In this document: one piece after another, positions 49,200 to 58,504 of the stretch
How the letters are laid out: every line of letters begins with the position of its first letter
Position numbering within the stretch: position 1 is the stretch's first letter
Source: Labilithrix sp.
Lineage (GTDB): Bacteria; Myxococcota_A; Polyangia; Polyangiales; Polyangiaceae
Direction: 5' to 3'
NCBI GenBank assembly: GCA_019637195.1
Contig: JAHBWA010000007.1
Span: 60,817-124,816 of the forward strand
DNA length: 64,000 bases
The notes under the pieces: model-generated
What the model was told of the DNA's origin: nothing
The model's input: the letters and a program-made list of their open reading frames with translations, nothing else
The model's database searches: none
Position numbers and translations under genes: made by a program

Positions 49200-50288
49200 G
49201 TGAGGCCGTTTCGACCGACGAGGGTGCTCGTCACCGGGGGCGCAGGGTTCATCGGTAGCGCCGTCGTCCGACTCGTGCTCGGCGAGACGGCGCGTGGAGT
49301 GGAGCGGGTCGTCGTGCTCGACGCGCTCACGTACGCGGGGCACCTCGCGAACCTCGAGGGGGTCGCGACCGATCCGCGCTACGTCTTCGTCCAGGGCGAC
49401 ATCTGCGACCGCTCCACCGTCGAGCAGCTCTTCGCCGAGCACGACTTCGACGCGGTGCTGCACCTCGCGGCGGAGTCGCACGTGGATCGGAGCATCGAGT
49501 CCGCGGACGCGTTCGTTCGGACGAACGTGAATGGCACCTTCGTCCTCGTCGACGTCGCCCGCCGCGCCTGGGAGGCGCGGGAGGGCGGGCTCGCCGCGCG
49601 GCGCTTCGTCCATGTATCGACCGACGAGGTCTACGGCGCCCTCGGGTCGACGGGGCGCTTCACCGAGGCGACGCCCTACGCACCGAACTCGCCGTACGCC
49701 GCGTCGAAGGCGGCGAGCGATCTCATCGTCCGCTCCTATGCAAAGACGTACGGCCTCGCCACCGTGATCACGAACACCTGCAACAACTACGGACCGCGTC
49801 AGCTGCCGGAGAAGCTCCTTCCGCTCATGATCACCAACGCCGCAAGCGACAAGCCGCTGCCGGTCTACGGAGAAGGGAAGCAAGTGCGGGAGTGGATCCA
49901 CGTCGACGACCACGCAGAGGCGCTGTGGACGGCGCTCACGTCGGGCGTTCCCGGCGAGAGCTATCTCTTTGGGAGCGACGAGGAAGCGTCGAACAAGGAG
50001 ATGGTCGAGCGCGTCGCCGATCTCGTCGACTCGGAGCTCGGCCGGCCGGCAGGGACCTCGCGTCGCTTGATGACGTACGTTCCCGATCGGAAGGGCCACG
50101 ACTTCCGCTACGCGATCGACTCCTCGAAGGCTCGGAGGGAGCTCGGATGGGCGCCCAAGCGCAAGCTCACGCAGGCGCTGGCGGAGACTGTACGCTGGTA
50201 CCTCGCCAACGCCGTCTGGCGCCAGCAGGTTCAGACCGAAGAGCACCACCGGTTCCAGGCGGCGTACTACTCCAAGGATCGAAGCTAG
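49200..50288 (+). CDS. rfbB: dTDP-glucose 4,6-dehydratase
   Basis: 362 residues from [15 protein letters not shown] (NAD), [32 protein letters not shown] (Tyr-x3-Lys), [15 protein letters not shown] and [12 protein letters not shown] are diagnostic. Produces dTDP-4-keto-6-deoxyglucose. Divergent from wecE and followed after 14 bases by rfbA. No rfbC or rfbD are nearby, so rhamnose is not the evident end product. Confidence 0.95.
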   Translation: MRPFRPTRVLVTGGAGFIGSAVVRLVLGETARGVERVVVLDALTYAGHLANLEGVATDPRYVFVQGDICDRSTVEQLFAEHDFDAVLHLAAESHVDRSIESADAFVRTNVNGTFVLVDVARRAWEAREGGLAARRFVHVSTDEVYGALGSTGRFTEATPYAPNSPYAASKAASDLIVRSYAKTYGLATVITNTCNNYGPRQLPEKLLPLMITNAASDKPLPVYGEGKQVREWIHVDDHAEALWTALTSGVPGESYLFGSDEEASNKEMVERVADLVDSELGRPAGTSRRLMTYVPDRKGHDFRYAIDSSKARRELGWAPKRKLTQALAETVRWYLANAVWRQQVQTEEHHRFQAAYYSKDRS

Positions 50289-50302
50289 CTCTCGAGGCGT
50301 TC

Positions 50303-51190
50303 ATGAAAGGCATCATTCTCGCCGGCGGCTCGGGCACGCGGCTCTACCCGCTGACCCTCACGGTGAGCAAGCAACTCCTGCCTGTCTACGACAAGCCGAT
50401 GATCTACTACCCGCTGAGCACCCTCATGCTCGCCGGGATCCGGGAGATCCTCGTCATCACGACGCCGCGCGATCGACGCGCGTTCGAGGAGATGCTCGGC
50501 GACGGGAGCAAGTGGGGGATCCAGCTCCGCTACGTCGAACAGCTCACCCCACGCGGCCTCGCCGATGCGTTCATCCTCGGAGCGGACTTCATCGGCGGTG
50601 ACACCGTTTCGCTCGTCCTCGGGGACAATCTGTTCTACGGCACCGGCTTCGTCGAGCGCATCGAGGAGGCCGCCCAGCTCACCGAGGGCGCGCGCATCTT
50701 CGGCTACTACGTGAAAGAACCTTCCCAATACGGCGTCGTCGAGTTCACGCGCGAGCGCGACGGAGAGGTTGGCAAGGTCGTGTCGCTCGAGGAGAAGCCG
50801 CGGGCGCCGAAGTCGAGCTACGCGGTGCCCGGCCTCTACTTCTACGACAACGAGGTCGTGGAGATCGCGAAGGCCGTAAAACCCTCGGCGCGAGGGGAGA
50901 TCGAGATCACCGACGTCAACCGGACCTACATGGAGCGGGGCAAGCTCACGCTCTCGATCCTCGGACGAGGAACGGCGTGGCTGGACACGGGCTCTCCGGA
51001 CTCGCTGCTCCAGGCCTCCACGTTCATCCAGACCGTCGAGGCCCGCCAGGGCCTGAAGATTGGGTGCCCGGAGGAGATCGCGTTCCGGAAGGGATTCATC
51101 GACGCGACGGAGCTCGCGGCGCTCGGGCGCTCGCTCGGCAAGACGGAGTACGGTGCATACCTGCTTCAGCTCGCCGCCGAGCTCGACTGA
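50303..51190 (+). CDS. rfbA: Glucose-1-phosphate thymidylyltransferase
   Basis: 295 residues. [79 protein letters not shown]. Makes dTDP-glucose from Glc-1-P and dTTP for RfbB. Same operon as rfbB. Confidence 0.96.
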   Translation: MKGIILAGGSGTRLYPLTLTVSKQLLPVYDKPMIYYPLSTLMLAGIREILVITTPRDRRAFEEMLGDGSKWGIQLRYVEQLTPRGLADAFILGADFIGGDTVSLVLGDNLFYGTGFVERIEEAAQLTEGARIFGYYVKEPSQYGVVEFTRERDGEVGKVVSLEEKPRAPKSSYAVPGLYFYDNEVVEIAKAVKPSARGEIEITDVNRTYMERGKLTLSILGRGTAWLDTGSPDSLLQASTFIQTVEARQGLKIGCPEEIAFRKGFIDATELAALGRSLGKTEYGAYLLQLAAELD

Positions 51191-51224
51191 CGCGCCGTCG
51201 GCCTCGTGGACGCACCAGGAGACC

Positions 51225-52025
51225 ATGAGCTCGAGCAAACACGATCCCCACGTCACCGCCGACATCAGCTACGATCCGGAGCTCTTCTCTTCGATCGCGG
51301 CGGCGGAGGACGACCACTTCTGGTTCCGCGCCCGCCGGCGCGTGCTGGAGACGTTGCTCCGCCAGCTCGCGCCGACCTTGCCCGCGCAGAGCGTCCTCGA
51401 GATCGGCTGCGGCACCGGCAACGTGACCCGCACCATCGTGGACGTGTTCGGCGCCGACTCGGTCATCGCGATGGAGCCTCACGGCAACGCGGTGGAGATC
51501 GCGCGCCGGAGGCTCACCTGCCGAGTCGTCGAGGGCGATCTGGCCGCACCTCCCGTCGCCGGCCCGTTCGGGCTCGTGGGCATGTTCGACGTGCTCGAGC
51601 ACCTCCCGGACGAGGCGGCCGCGCTCGAGAGCGTCTTCGAGCTCGTCGCCCCGGGCGGCGCGTTTCTCCTGACCGTGCCGGCGCGACAGAGCCTGTGGAG
51701 CTACTTCGACGAGGCCTCCGGCCATTTCCGTCGGTACGAGGTCGAGGGGCTCCGAGATGCTCTCGAGCGGGCGGGCTTCCGCATCGAGTACGTCACGGAG
51801 CTCTTCTCGCTCCTGTTCCCGATGATGTGGCTCGGTCGTCGTCTCGCGGGGCTGAGACGCGGAGACGTCGAGCGCGAGCGCGCGAAGGTCGCCGCCGAGC
51901 TCCGCTCGCCGCCGCTCGTGAACGGTGCCCTCGCCTGGGTGCTGGGCCGCGAGGCGAGGCGTGTCGGAGCGCGTCGACCGGCGCCCTTCGGTACGTCGGT
52001 CGTCGCGATAGCCCGCCGGGCGTGA
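51225..52025 (+). CDS. SAM-dependent methyltransferase
   Basis: 266 residues; ATG preceded by AGGAGA. The N-terminus DDHFWFRARRRVL is typical of methyltransferases in surface-sugar clusters, followed by VLEIGCGTGNVTR, GMFDVLEHLPDEAA and SGHFRRYEVEGLRDAL. Third gene after rfbB-rfbA. Could methylate the sugar or the lipid carrier. Confidence 0.86.
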   Translation: MSSSKHDPHVTADISYDPELFSSIAAAEDDHFWFRARRRVLETLLRQLAPTLPAQSVLEIGCGTGNVTRTIVDVFGADSVIAMEPHGNAVEIARRRLTCRVVEGDLAAPPVAGPFGLVGMFDVLEHLPDEAAALESVFELVAPGGAFLLTVPARQSLWSYFDEASGHFRRYEVEGLRDALERAGFRIEYVTELFSLLFPMMWLGRRLAGLRRGDVERERAKVAAELRSPPLVNGALAWVLGREARRVGARRPAPFGTSVVAIARRA

Positions 52026-52088
52026 CGATCGTCCGCCTGCTCGACGGACTCTTGACGCGTGCGGGTTCGAAACGGAGTATCCCGCGCG

Positions 52089-52703
52089 ATGTTGCGGTCT
52101 CTTCTCTCCCGTCCCGCGCTCTACCAGCTCTTCGGCGTGGCGATCGGCGCGCCTGCCTTCCGCCGTACCTTCGCCAGCGAGTACATCCGCTCGAAGAGCG
52201 ACGAGCGGGTGCTCGACATCGGTTGCGGTCCCGGGAGCATGGTCCCGTACCTCGCCAGCGCCGAGTACGTCGGCTTCGATATGAGCCCCGCGTACATCGC
52301 CGCCGCAAAGAAGCAGTTTGGAGCGCGGGGCACGTTCATCTGCGATCGCGTCAGCACCCGAACGCTCGACGCGCCCGGCAGCTACGACCTCGTCCTCGCC
52401 TCCGCGATCCTTCACCACCTCGACGACGAGGAGGCGAGGAAGCTCTTCGAGCTCGCGGCCCTCGCGCTCAAACCGGGCGGTCGCCTCGTGACGCTCGACT
52501 GCGCGTACGTGCCGGAGCAGAGCACGCTGGCGCGCTGGATCGTATCGATGGATCGCGGCAGACACGTGCGGACCCCCGAAGCCTACGCGGAGCTCGCGCG
52601 GCTCACCTTCCGCGACGTCACGATCGACGTCCGACACGATCTCCTCCGCATCCCGTACACGCACGTATTGCTCGAGTGCAGAGACCCGAGCACCTCAGCC
52701 TGA
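52089..52703 (+). CDS. SAM-dependent methyltransferase
   Basis: 204 residues from MLRSLLSRPALYQLFG, with GGAG upstream; a GTG at 52059 is possible. RVLDIGCGPGSMVPYL, YVGFDMSPAYIAAAK, ASAILHHLDDEEA. Resembles the methyltransferase at 27750-28472 (DIGCG, HHL, MDRGR, shared MDRGR-x-x-R/C-x-P), suggesting paralogues. Converges with wecD, overlapping by 9 bases at the 3' ends. Confidence 0.85.
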   Translation: MLRSLLSRPALYQLFGVAIGAPAFRRTFASEYIRSKSDERVLDIGCGPGSMVPYLASAEYVGFDMSPAYIAAAKKQFGARGTFICDRVSTRTLDAPGSYDLVLASAILHHLDDEEARKLFELAALALKPGGRLVTLDCAYVPEQSTLARWIVSMDRGRHVRTPEAYAELARLTFRDVTIDVRHDLLRIPYTHVLLECRDPSTSA

Positions 52704-53444
52704 TCGGACCGACGACTCCGGCCGCTCGTCGAGCCAGAGGTGAAACCAGAGCGCCACCGAGCGCGTCCGGAACCCGGCAGCCTGGTAGAGCCGCTGCGCT
52801 GCGACATTTCGAACCTGGGTCACGACGCTGACACGCGTGACGCCCGCCGAGGCGAACCATGACAGCGCTCCGCTCATCAGGCGCGCACCGACGCCGTGCC
52901 CGCGCCGATCCGGTCGGACGGACACGAGGCCGATCGTGCCTACCTGTCCGTCCACATGGCAACTGACGTAGCCCGCGGGCTCGCCGACGGGTCCCTCGGT
53001 GATGACCATCGCTCGCTCGTCGCGAACGCCCTTTTCGATCCAAATCCGGTAGAGCTCGTCGCATCGCTCTCGTGAGAAGCGCGAGTCGGCGTAGAAGCGG
53101 CTGTCGCGGTGACTCGTCGCCGCGAGCGCGCGGATGGGCTCGAGATCCCCCTCCACGACCGCCGCTCGCGTGGTCGGCGGGGGCGTGGGGAGCGCGCCCT
53201 CGAGCGATCGCTCGAGGGTCATACGGACATCGACGAAGCGTGCCCCGCGGCGCTCGAGGACACGAACGACGGCCGGTTCATCGGCGGCCACCAGACAGTA
53301 GAGGCAGGCGACGGCGGGCACCGCGCAAGCATCGAGCGCCTTCTCCAGCTCGTCTGGTCCGAGCGACGCGCAGTCGATCCGGCCGATCGAAACGCCGAAA
53401 TGCTCGGTGTCCCACGGCAGCATCGTGACGCGGTCGGAGCTCAT
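52695..53444 (-). CDS. wecD: dTDP-4-amino-4,6-dideoxygalactose N-acetyltransferase
   Basis: 249 residues from MSSDRVTML; a longer start at 53483 overlaps the GT2 gene. LPWDTEHFGVSIGRID is the WecD/RffC N-terminal signature, followed by RFYADSRFSRERCDELYRIW and a GNAT acetyl-CoA domain (SVRPDRRGHGVGARLM, NVAAQRLYQAAGF). Acetylates dTDP-Fuc4N to dTDP-Fuc4NAc, completing the pathway begun by rfbA, rfbB and wecE. Confidence 0.85.
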   Translation of the reverse strand: MSSDRVTMLPWDTEHFGVSIGRIDCASLGPDELEKALDACAVPAVACLYCLVAADEPAVVRVLERRGARFVDVRMTLERSLEGALPTPPPTTRAAVVEGDLEPIRALAATSHRDSRFYADSRFSRERCDELYRIWIEKGVRDERAMVITEGPVGEPAGYVSCHVDGQVGTIGLVSVRPDRRGHGVGARLMSGALSWFASAGVTRVSVVTQVRNVAAQRLYQAAGFRTRSVALWFHLWLDERPESSVRSG

Positions 53445-53448
53445 CGGG

Positions 53449-54402
53449 TCAGCTGGGCTCGGCCGTGTCGGACCGAACGACATACGCTGGTCGTTCGAGG
53501 CTGCGAGCGTGGATTCTCGCGACGTACTCGCCGATGATGCCGAGCGCCAGGAGCTGCGCTCCCGAGAAGAGCGCGACGACGGACGCGAGGAACGAGAACC
53601 CAGGGACGCTGGAGCCCACGAGCAGGTAGCGGATCACCACGGTCGCGAGGACGAGGACACCGAACAGCGTGCACGCGAACCCGATCCAACTCGCGAGCTG
53701 CAACGGCAGCGTGCTGAAGCCGGTGACCATGTTGATCGCGTGGGTGACGAGCTTCCTGAACGTATAGTTCGACGCTCCGACGCGCCGCTCGTCATGAGCA
53801 ACGTCGACGGCGACGAAGCTCGTCGTCGCCCACGTGAGCAGGATGTCGATGTTGACGTGCGGGCTCCGGTACCCGTCGAACGCGTCGCGGAGGTGAGTGC
53901 GCATGACGCGGAACGCCGAGACCTTGCGCGCAGTCGCCGCCCCCATCGCGCTCTGGAGCGCGATCTTCGTCAACTTGGATGCCAGGTCTCGGAAGAAACC
54001 ATGCTGCTCGCGCTTCGGCGTCCCGTAGACGACGTCCACGTCGTCCGTCAGCGCCGCGAGCAACTTCTCGAGCTCTTCGGGGGGATGTTGGAGATCGTCG
54101 TCGATGGTGACGACGACCTCGTACTCGGCCGCGCGGATTCCGCAGAGCAACGCGTTGTGCTGCCCGTAGTTCCGCATCAAGTTGATGCCTCGAACGAACG
54201 GGTGCTCCTTCGACAGCGCGTCGACGACCTTCCAGCTGCCGTCGGCGCTCCCGTCGTTCACCAAGATGATCTCGTGCGCCGCCCCGCACGCTTCGAGGGC
54301 AGGGACCAACCGCTCCATGAGCGTGCGAAGGCTCCCGTGACTGTTGTAGACCGGGATGACGACAGACAGTCGGGGCGACTTCGCGTCCATGTCCCGAGAC
54401 AT
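53449..54402 (-). CDS. Polyprenyl-phosphate GT2 glycosyltransferase
   Basis: 317 residues from MSRDMDAKSPRLS. SVVIPVYNSHGSLRTL, LVNDGSADGS, VTIDDDLQHPPEE and two C-terminal helices (about 225-290). GtrB/ArnC-like. Ends 4 bases before the wecD start, so it may transfer Fuc4NAc or another sugar from the nucleotide to undecaprenyl phosphate. Confidence 0.88.
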   Translation of the reverse strand: MSRDMDAKSPRLSVVIPVYNSHGSLRTLMERLVPALEACGAAHEIILVNDGSADGSWKVVDALSKEHPFVRGINLMRNYGQHNALLCGIRAAEYEVVVTIDDDLQHPPEELEKLLAALTDDVDVVYGTPKREQHGFFRDLASKLTKIALQSAMGAATARKVSAFRVMRTHLRDAFDGYRSPHVNIDILLTWATTSFVAVDVAHDERRVGASNYTFRKLVTHAINMVTGFSTLPLQLASWIGFACTLFGVLVLATVVIRYLLVGSSVPGFSFLASVVALFSGAQLLALGIIGEYVARIHARSLERPAYVVRSDTAEPS

Positions 54403-54488
54403 CAAACTCGTTCTCGCTCGCCCGTCAACAAGTACGCTTTGCGCTCGATTCGAGCTCCGCGCATGAAGTACCCCCTCCCGTTCGTCGG

Positions 54489-56147
54489 TCAACGGACGAC
54501 GTCGAGCCGGTAGCCGTCGCGCTGACCGATCGGCGTCGTCCTGCTCTTCACTGGAGCGTCCAGCGGCATCGGGGGATGGTGGCCGTTCAAGCGCATGACG
54601 AGCTCGCCTGGCGCCGCTCGCTCCTGGAAGAAGCGAGCGTCATCGACGCTCCGCTGCGCGAACGGAAAGATCCACGCCGACGATACGTTGGGTCGCTTGT
54701 TGGCGATGAGGTAACCGGCGGGGAAATCGTAGAAGAAGAGCGCCCGCTCCCCCTTCGCGTGCGCGCGAATGTCCGCCGTGACACCGGCGAGCCACGCTTT
54801 GCGCCGCGGACTGGTGAACAGCCCCTTGTAGGGCCCTTCGGCGACCTTCGCCGTGAGCGCCTTGCGCGGCTCTTCGCGGTAGAAGGCGTCGTCACCTAGC
54901 ACCGAGCGCAGGAGCTCGAGGGCCACCACCGCCGGCGCGAGCGTCGCCGGCGCGCGAAGCCATGTCCATGTCCAGCGCTTGGCTGTGTCGCTCAGCCATA
55001 TCGACAACATCAACGCCGAAAAGATCGCGGACGCATACATCGCGAGCCCGGAGGCTACGATGCCGTTACCGCTCGACCAGCCCATCGCGGCGGCCGCGAA
55101 GAGCGGCGGGAGCCAGCCGCAGAAGAGCAGCACCCGCGCGGCCCGACGGTCGTTCATCCCGAGGTAGAAGAGCGGACCGAAGAGCGCGAAGCAGCTCAGG
55201 TAGTTCATGTTCGCGACGATGGGAGCGCCGACCGATCCGCGCGCGAGCAGCGGAATCGCCGGTGAGGCGATCCCGACGAGGAGAGGATGGCGCCGCGCGG
55301 CGATGACGGCGACCGCGATGATCGCGAGGGACCTCCACAGCTGCGGGTGTTGCGCCAGGAAGGCGTCGAGCAACATCGGCGCGCGGTTCATGTCGCTCGA
55401 GATGGCCTGGCTCGAGTAGGCGACGACGTGGCGGAGCTGCGACACGCCTGCTTGCAGGAACACCGGCGAGCTCAGCGCCGCGAAGGCCAAGCCACCGAGC
55501 GCGTAGCTGCCGACAGCACGCGGCCGCCGTCCAGCGGCGAGCGCGAAAATGGCCGCCGCCGTCGGCACCGTAGCGACGACGACGCTCGGATATGCGAGCG
55601 CGGCGGTCGCGTGGGCGACCCCTGCCCAAAACAAGGTGTCGCGGTGGACTCGCCGCCTCGGGGGGGCCTCGAGGAGGCCGCACACCGCGAGGCAGAGCCC
55701 GATCGTCAACAATCCCGCGCTCAGCGTGTTGTAGCTGAGACCAGGGATCCCGTAGGGGATGAAGCAGACGCAGGCCGCGCCGAGCAAGAGCGCGGCCGGT
55801 CGCGGTACGAACCTCGACGCCAGCGTAAACGTGGCCCAGCCTACCGCTCCGAAGAAGCAGACGTAGAGCACGCGGATGAAGAGGAAGATCCCCGACGCTC
55901 CGCCCTTCACCCAGACGTAGGCCTTCACGAACGGGTAGAGAAGGAGCGCCCCCGTCTGTGTGACGTTCAGCTCGTCGATGAACGGCCGGTCCCCGAGCGC
56001 GAAGCGAAACGGCAGGGCCACGTAAAAGGCTTCGTCCGTAAAGTCGATCCCGAACCGCATCCGATCGAGCATCGCGGCCACGACCGCGAGCGCGATCACG
56101 AGGGCGACGTAGCGAATGATGGGTCCGCTCCCGTTCACGGCGAGCAA
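54489..56147 (-). CDS. Multi-span membrane glycosyltransferase-like protein
   Basis: 552 residues with about 12 hydrophobic helices. First external loop FGIDFTDEAFYVALPFRFALGDRPFIDE carries the acidic pattern of GT-C enzymes; NVTQTGALLLYPFVKAY follows. The C-terminal 120 residues are soluble. It ends upstream of the GT2 gene on the same strand and probably receives its lipid-linked sugar. Confidence 0.75.
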   Translation of the reverse strand: MLAVNGSGPIIRYVALVIALAVVAAMLDRMRFGIDFTDEAFYVALPFRFALGDRPFIDELNVTQTGALLLYPFVKAYVWVKGGASGIFLFIRVLYVCFFGAVGWATFTLASRFVPRPAALLLGAACVCFIPYGIPGLSYNTLSAGLLTIGLCLAVCGLLEAPPRRRVHRDTLFWAGVAHATAALAYPSVVVATVPTAAAIFALAAGRRPRAVGSYALGGLAFAALSSPVFLQAGVSQLRHVVAYSSQAISSDMNRAPMLLDAFLAQHPQLWRSLAIIAVAVIAARRHPLLVGIASPAIPLLARGSVGAPIVANMNYLSCFALFGPLFYLGMNDRRAARVLLFCGWLPPLFAAAAMGWSSGNGIVASGLAMYASAIFSALMLSIWLSDTAKRWTWTWLRAPATLAPAVVALELLRSVLGDDAFYREEPRKALTAKVAEGPYKGLFTSPRRKAWLAGVTADIRAHAKGERALFFYDFPAGYLIANKRPNVSSAWIFPFAQRSVDDARFFQERAAPGELVMRLNGHHPPMPLDAPVKSRTTPIGQRDGYRLDVVR

Positions 56148-56355
56148 ACTACCACGGGTGCCGTTCCACCCACCCCGCTCTCCAATTTCGGTCGAGCGAT
56201 TCCGGGCGGCCCGACGCCCCCAACATCGGTCGCGCTCGGCGGCGACACCTTCGCGAGCGCGCCTTTCGGCCCGCAGCGAGCGCCCACGCGTCGCGCTTCG
56301 AGAGCGCCACCTTCTCCCGGCCGCCCGGCGGGCGCCGACACCCGCCGCCTAACGC

Positions 56356-57411
56356 TCAGCCCGCAGCCAGCACCGCGGCGGCCACCGCGTCGCCCGTGAC
56401 CTTCGCGAGGAGGATCCCGTTGCGGTGATGCCCGGTAGCGAGGAACAGGCCCGGCAGCGGAGAGGCGCCGACCTGGGGCCCGCCCTCGGCGTGAGGGCGG
56501 AAGTTGCACCACGTTCGCGAGACCTCCGCGGCTCCGAGCCCCGGCGCGATCCGGAGCGCGCCCGCGAGGATGGACTGCACGCCCAGCGCCGTGACCTCAC
56601 GGCGGTGGCCCACGTCTTCCATCGTCGAGCCGCAGACGACGCGGCCGTCGCCGCGCGGGACGACGTACGTGCCGCCGAGAAACGCGATCGCCGAGAGGCG
56701 CGGCGGGCGCTCCTCGAGCATCACGAGCTGGCCGCGGACGGGCCTCACCTTGGGGAGGCCGCTCGGGACGCCGGGGACCAGCGACGACCAACTCCCCGCC
56801 GCGAGGACCACGACGTCCGCGCGGATCACCTCGCGCGAGTCGAGGGCGACGCCGACGCAGCGCCCAGCCTCCTCGATCACGCCGGACACGGTCGCGCCGC
56901 TCCTCACGGTCACGCCTCGACGCGCGGTCGCGACGACCAGCGCGCGCAAGAGCTGCGGCGGATCCACCTGCGCCTCGTCCGGGAGCCAGGCCGCCGCGGT
57001 GACCTCGGCGCTCAGCCCTGCCTCGAGCGCCCGCGCCGCCGCCGCGTCCAGGAGCTCCGCGCGGAGGCCCGCCGCGCGATCGGCCTCGACGCGCTCGGCG
57101 AGCCGACGCGCCTCCGCTTCGCTGGTCGCGAGATCGAGCGCGCCGCACCGCCGGTAGCCGATGTCGACGCCGGCCACCTCGCGGAGCTCCTCGGACCACG
57201 ACGCGTAGGCCTCGCGCGCGCGCACGAAGGCCGCGCGCTCGACCGGATCCTTGGCCTCGAGCTGCGCGGCGAGCATCCCCGCCGCCGCGCTCGACGCCTC
57301 CGCCCCGGGGACCGCGCGCTCGAGGACGAGGACGTCGCGAACGCCGCGACGCGTGAGCTCGAGCGCCGTCGCGCACCCCATCACCCCTGCGCCGATGACG
57401 ACGATCCGCAC
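56356..57411 (-). CDS. thiO: FAD-dependent glycine oxidase
   Basis: 351 residues from GTG with GAGGAGG upstream. Dinucleotide motif VVIGAGVMGCATALELTRRG, ASSAAAGMLAAQLE, PVRGQLVML, RNGILLAKVTGDAVA near the end. ThiO oxidises glycine to the imine used in thiazole synthesis; the family also includes other amino-acid oxidases. No thi genes adjoin it, so the thiamine role rests on similarity alone. Confidence 0.82.
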   Translation of the reverse strand: MRIVVIGAGVMGCATALELTRRGVRDVLVLERAVPGAEASSAAAGMLAAQLEAKDPVERAAFVRAREAYASWSEELREVAGVDIGYRRCGALDLATSEAEARRLAERVEADRAAGLRAELLDAAAARALEAGLSAEVTAAAWLPDEAQVDPPQLLRALVVATARRGVTVRSGATVSGVIEEAGRCVGVALDSREVIRADVVVLAAGSWSSLVPGVPSGLPKVRPVRGQLVMLEERPPRLSAIAFLGGTYVVPRGDGRVVCGSTMEDVGHRREVTALGVQSILAGALRIAPGLGAAEVSRTWCNFRPHAEGGPQVGASPLPGLFLATGHHRNGILLAKVTGDAVAAAVLAAG

Positions 57412-57667
57412 CGCGATTCCTCCTCGAAGCTGCCTCGTCGAACGACGAGGGATAGGCGCTCTCTTAGTAGAGGTCGTCGCTCCGTGCGTCCAGCCATGGT
57501 CAGCGAAGGACTCCTCCCACTGCTCTCCGCAAGCTCCCGCAATCACGAAATTTTGCGCACACCGTCGAAGACGCTCGGCCCTCCGCCGCGGCCGGACACC
57601 GGAGCGCCAGGCTGACTACCGGGGAATTCGGCGTACGGCAAAGCAAGGCCCTCGGCCTCGCGGAGCG

Positions 57668-57988
57668 GTCGCGGAGAGTTCGCGGGGGATGCCATCGACG
57701 ACGGGCCAAAACCTGCGCATTACACATGGTTACTGAACCCCGATCGGAGATGGGCATGCTGCCTCGCGTATTGCCGAGGTCGGACCCGATGAAGTTGCCG
57801 GGGCGGCACCACCGTCATCTCCGTCGAGCTCGCGCCCGCAGCGCCCGCAGCGCCCGCGGCCGAGACGTCTGCTATCACCACCTCCTCGCAAGCCTCTCGG
57901 ACCTTCACCTGCCCGGCGATCTGCGGCGCCGGAAGCTGCGGTTCAAAGCCCACCTTCGATGGCCCTCACGTCGGGAACTCTGGAGCTC
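57668..57988 (+). mobile_element. Internally deleted relic of the IS at 43.2-45.5 kb
   Basis: TTGCCGAGGTCGGACCCGATG (left, near 57770) parallels the start of the IS transposase region (ATGCCGAGGTCGGAGTCGCT at 43345), then jumps to sequence encoding GTTVISVELAP and LPGDLRRRKLRFK, the transposase C-terminus. The right end GGAACTCTGGAGC matches the IS end GGAACTCTGGGGC. About 1.9 kb is missing and the frame is broken. The left boundary is approximate. Confidence 0.65.
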
Positions 57989-58040
57989 TGACGACTGGCT
58001 CGTGGGAACTATTGCTGCCAACGATGAGGAGTATCGACCG

Positions 58041-58427
58041 ATGCGCATTTTGGCCCTCTCTCTCGTGCTCGTCTCAACCGCGTGCGTCGAGTCGAAGAGC
58101 AACCTCGACGAGAGCTCGCCGCCAGACGCCGGAGTCGCTCCGTGCAGCGACGCCGACGCGATGACGCCGGCCGCCCCTCCACCGTGTGACGCAGGTATCG
58201 GCCAACCGCGTCGAGGAGTTCTCGACGAGAGCAAGCTCGGGAAGTCGTGCACGGGGGACTCAGGTTGTGGTCCGAATCAGCGTTGCGTCACCTACCGACG
58301 CGCCGTCGAAACATCGTTCGGCGCACGATGTGTGGATGAGGCAATCCGATGTGAGATTCTCCAGTGTCCGCCCGGAACCGAATGCATCGGCCTGATGAAC
58401 ACGCCGCAAGACATCTACTGCGAGTAG
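58041..58427 (+). CDS. Small Cys-rich lipoprotein
   Basis: 128 residues. Signal sequence LALSLVLVSTAC is a lipobox; the mature protein has an acidic/Pro linker and about ten Cys in the second half (SCTGDSGCGPNQRC ... CEILQCPPGTEC), typical of small secreted disulfide domains of this lineage. GAGGAG lies 10 bases before the ATG. Function unknown. Confidence 0.7.
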   Translation: MRILALSLVLVSTACVESKSNLDESSPPDAGVAPCSDADAMTPAAPPPCDAGIGQPRRGVLDESKLGKSCTGDSGCGPNQRCVTYRRAVETSFGARCVDEAIRCEILQCPPGTECIGLMNTPQDIYCE

Positions 58428-58504
58428 CTGCTCCCCATAGCCGAGCGTAGGGCCGAGCGACGGGGCCGGCTCCAGAGCGAACCGAGCGCGCGCCCGGACC
58501 CCGA

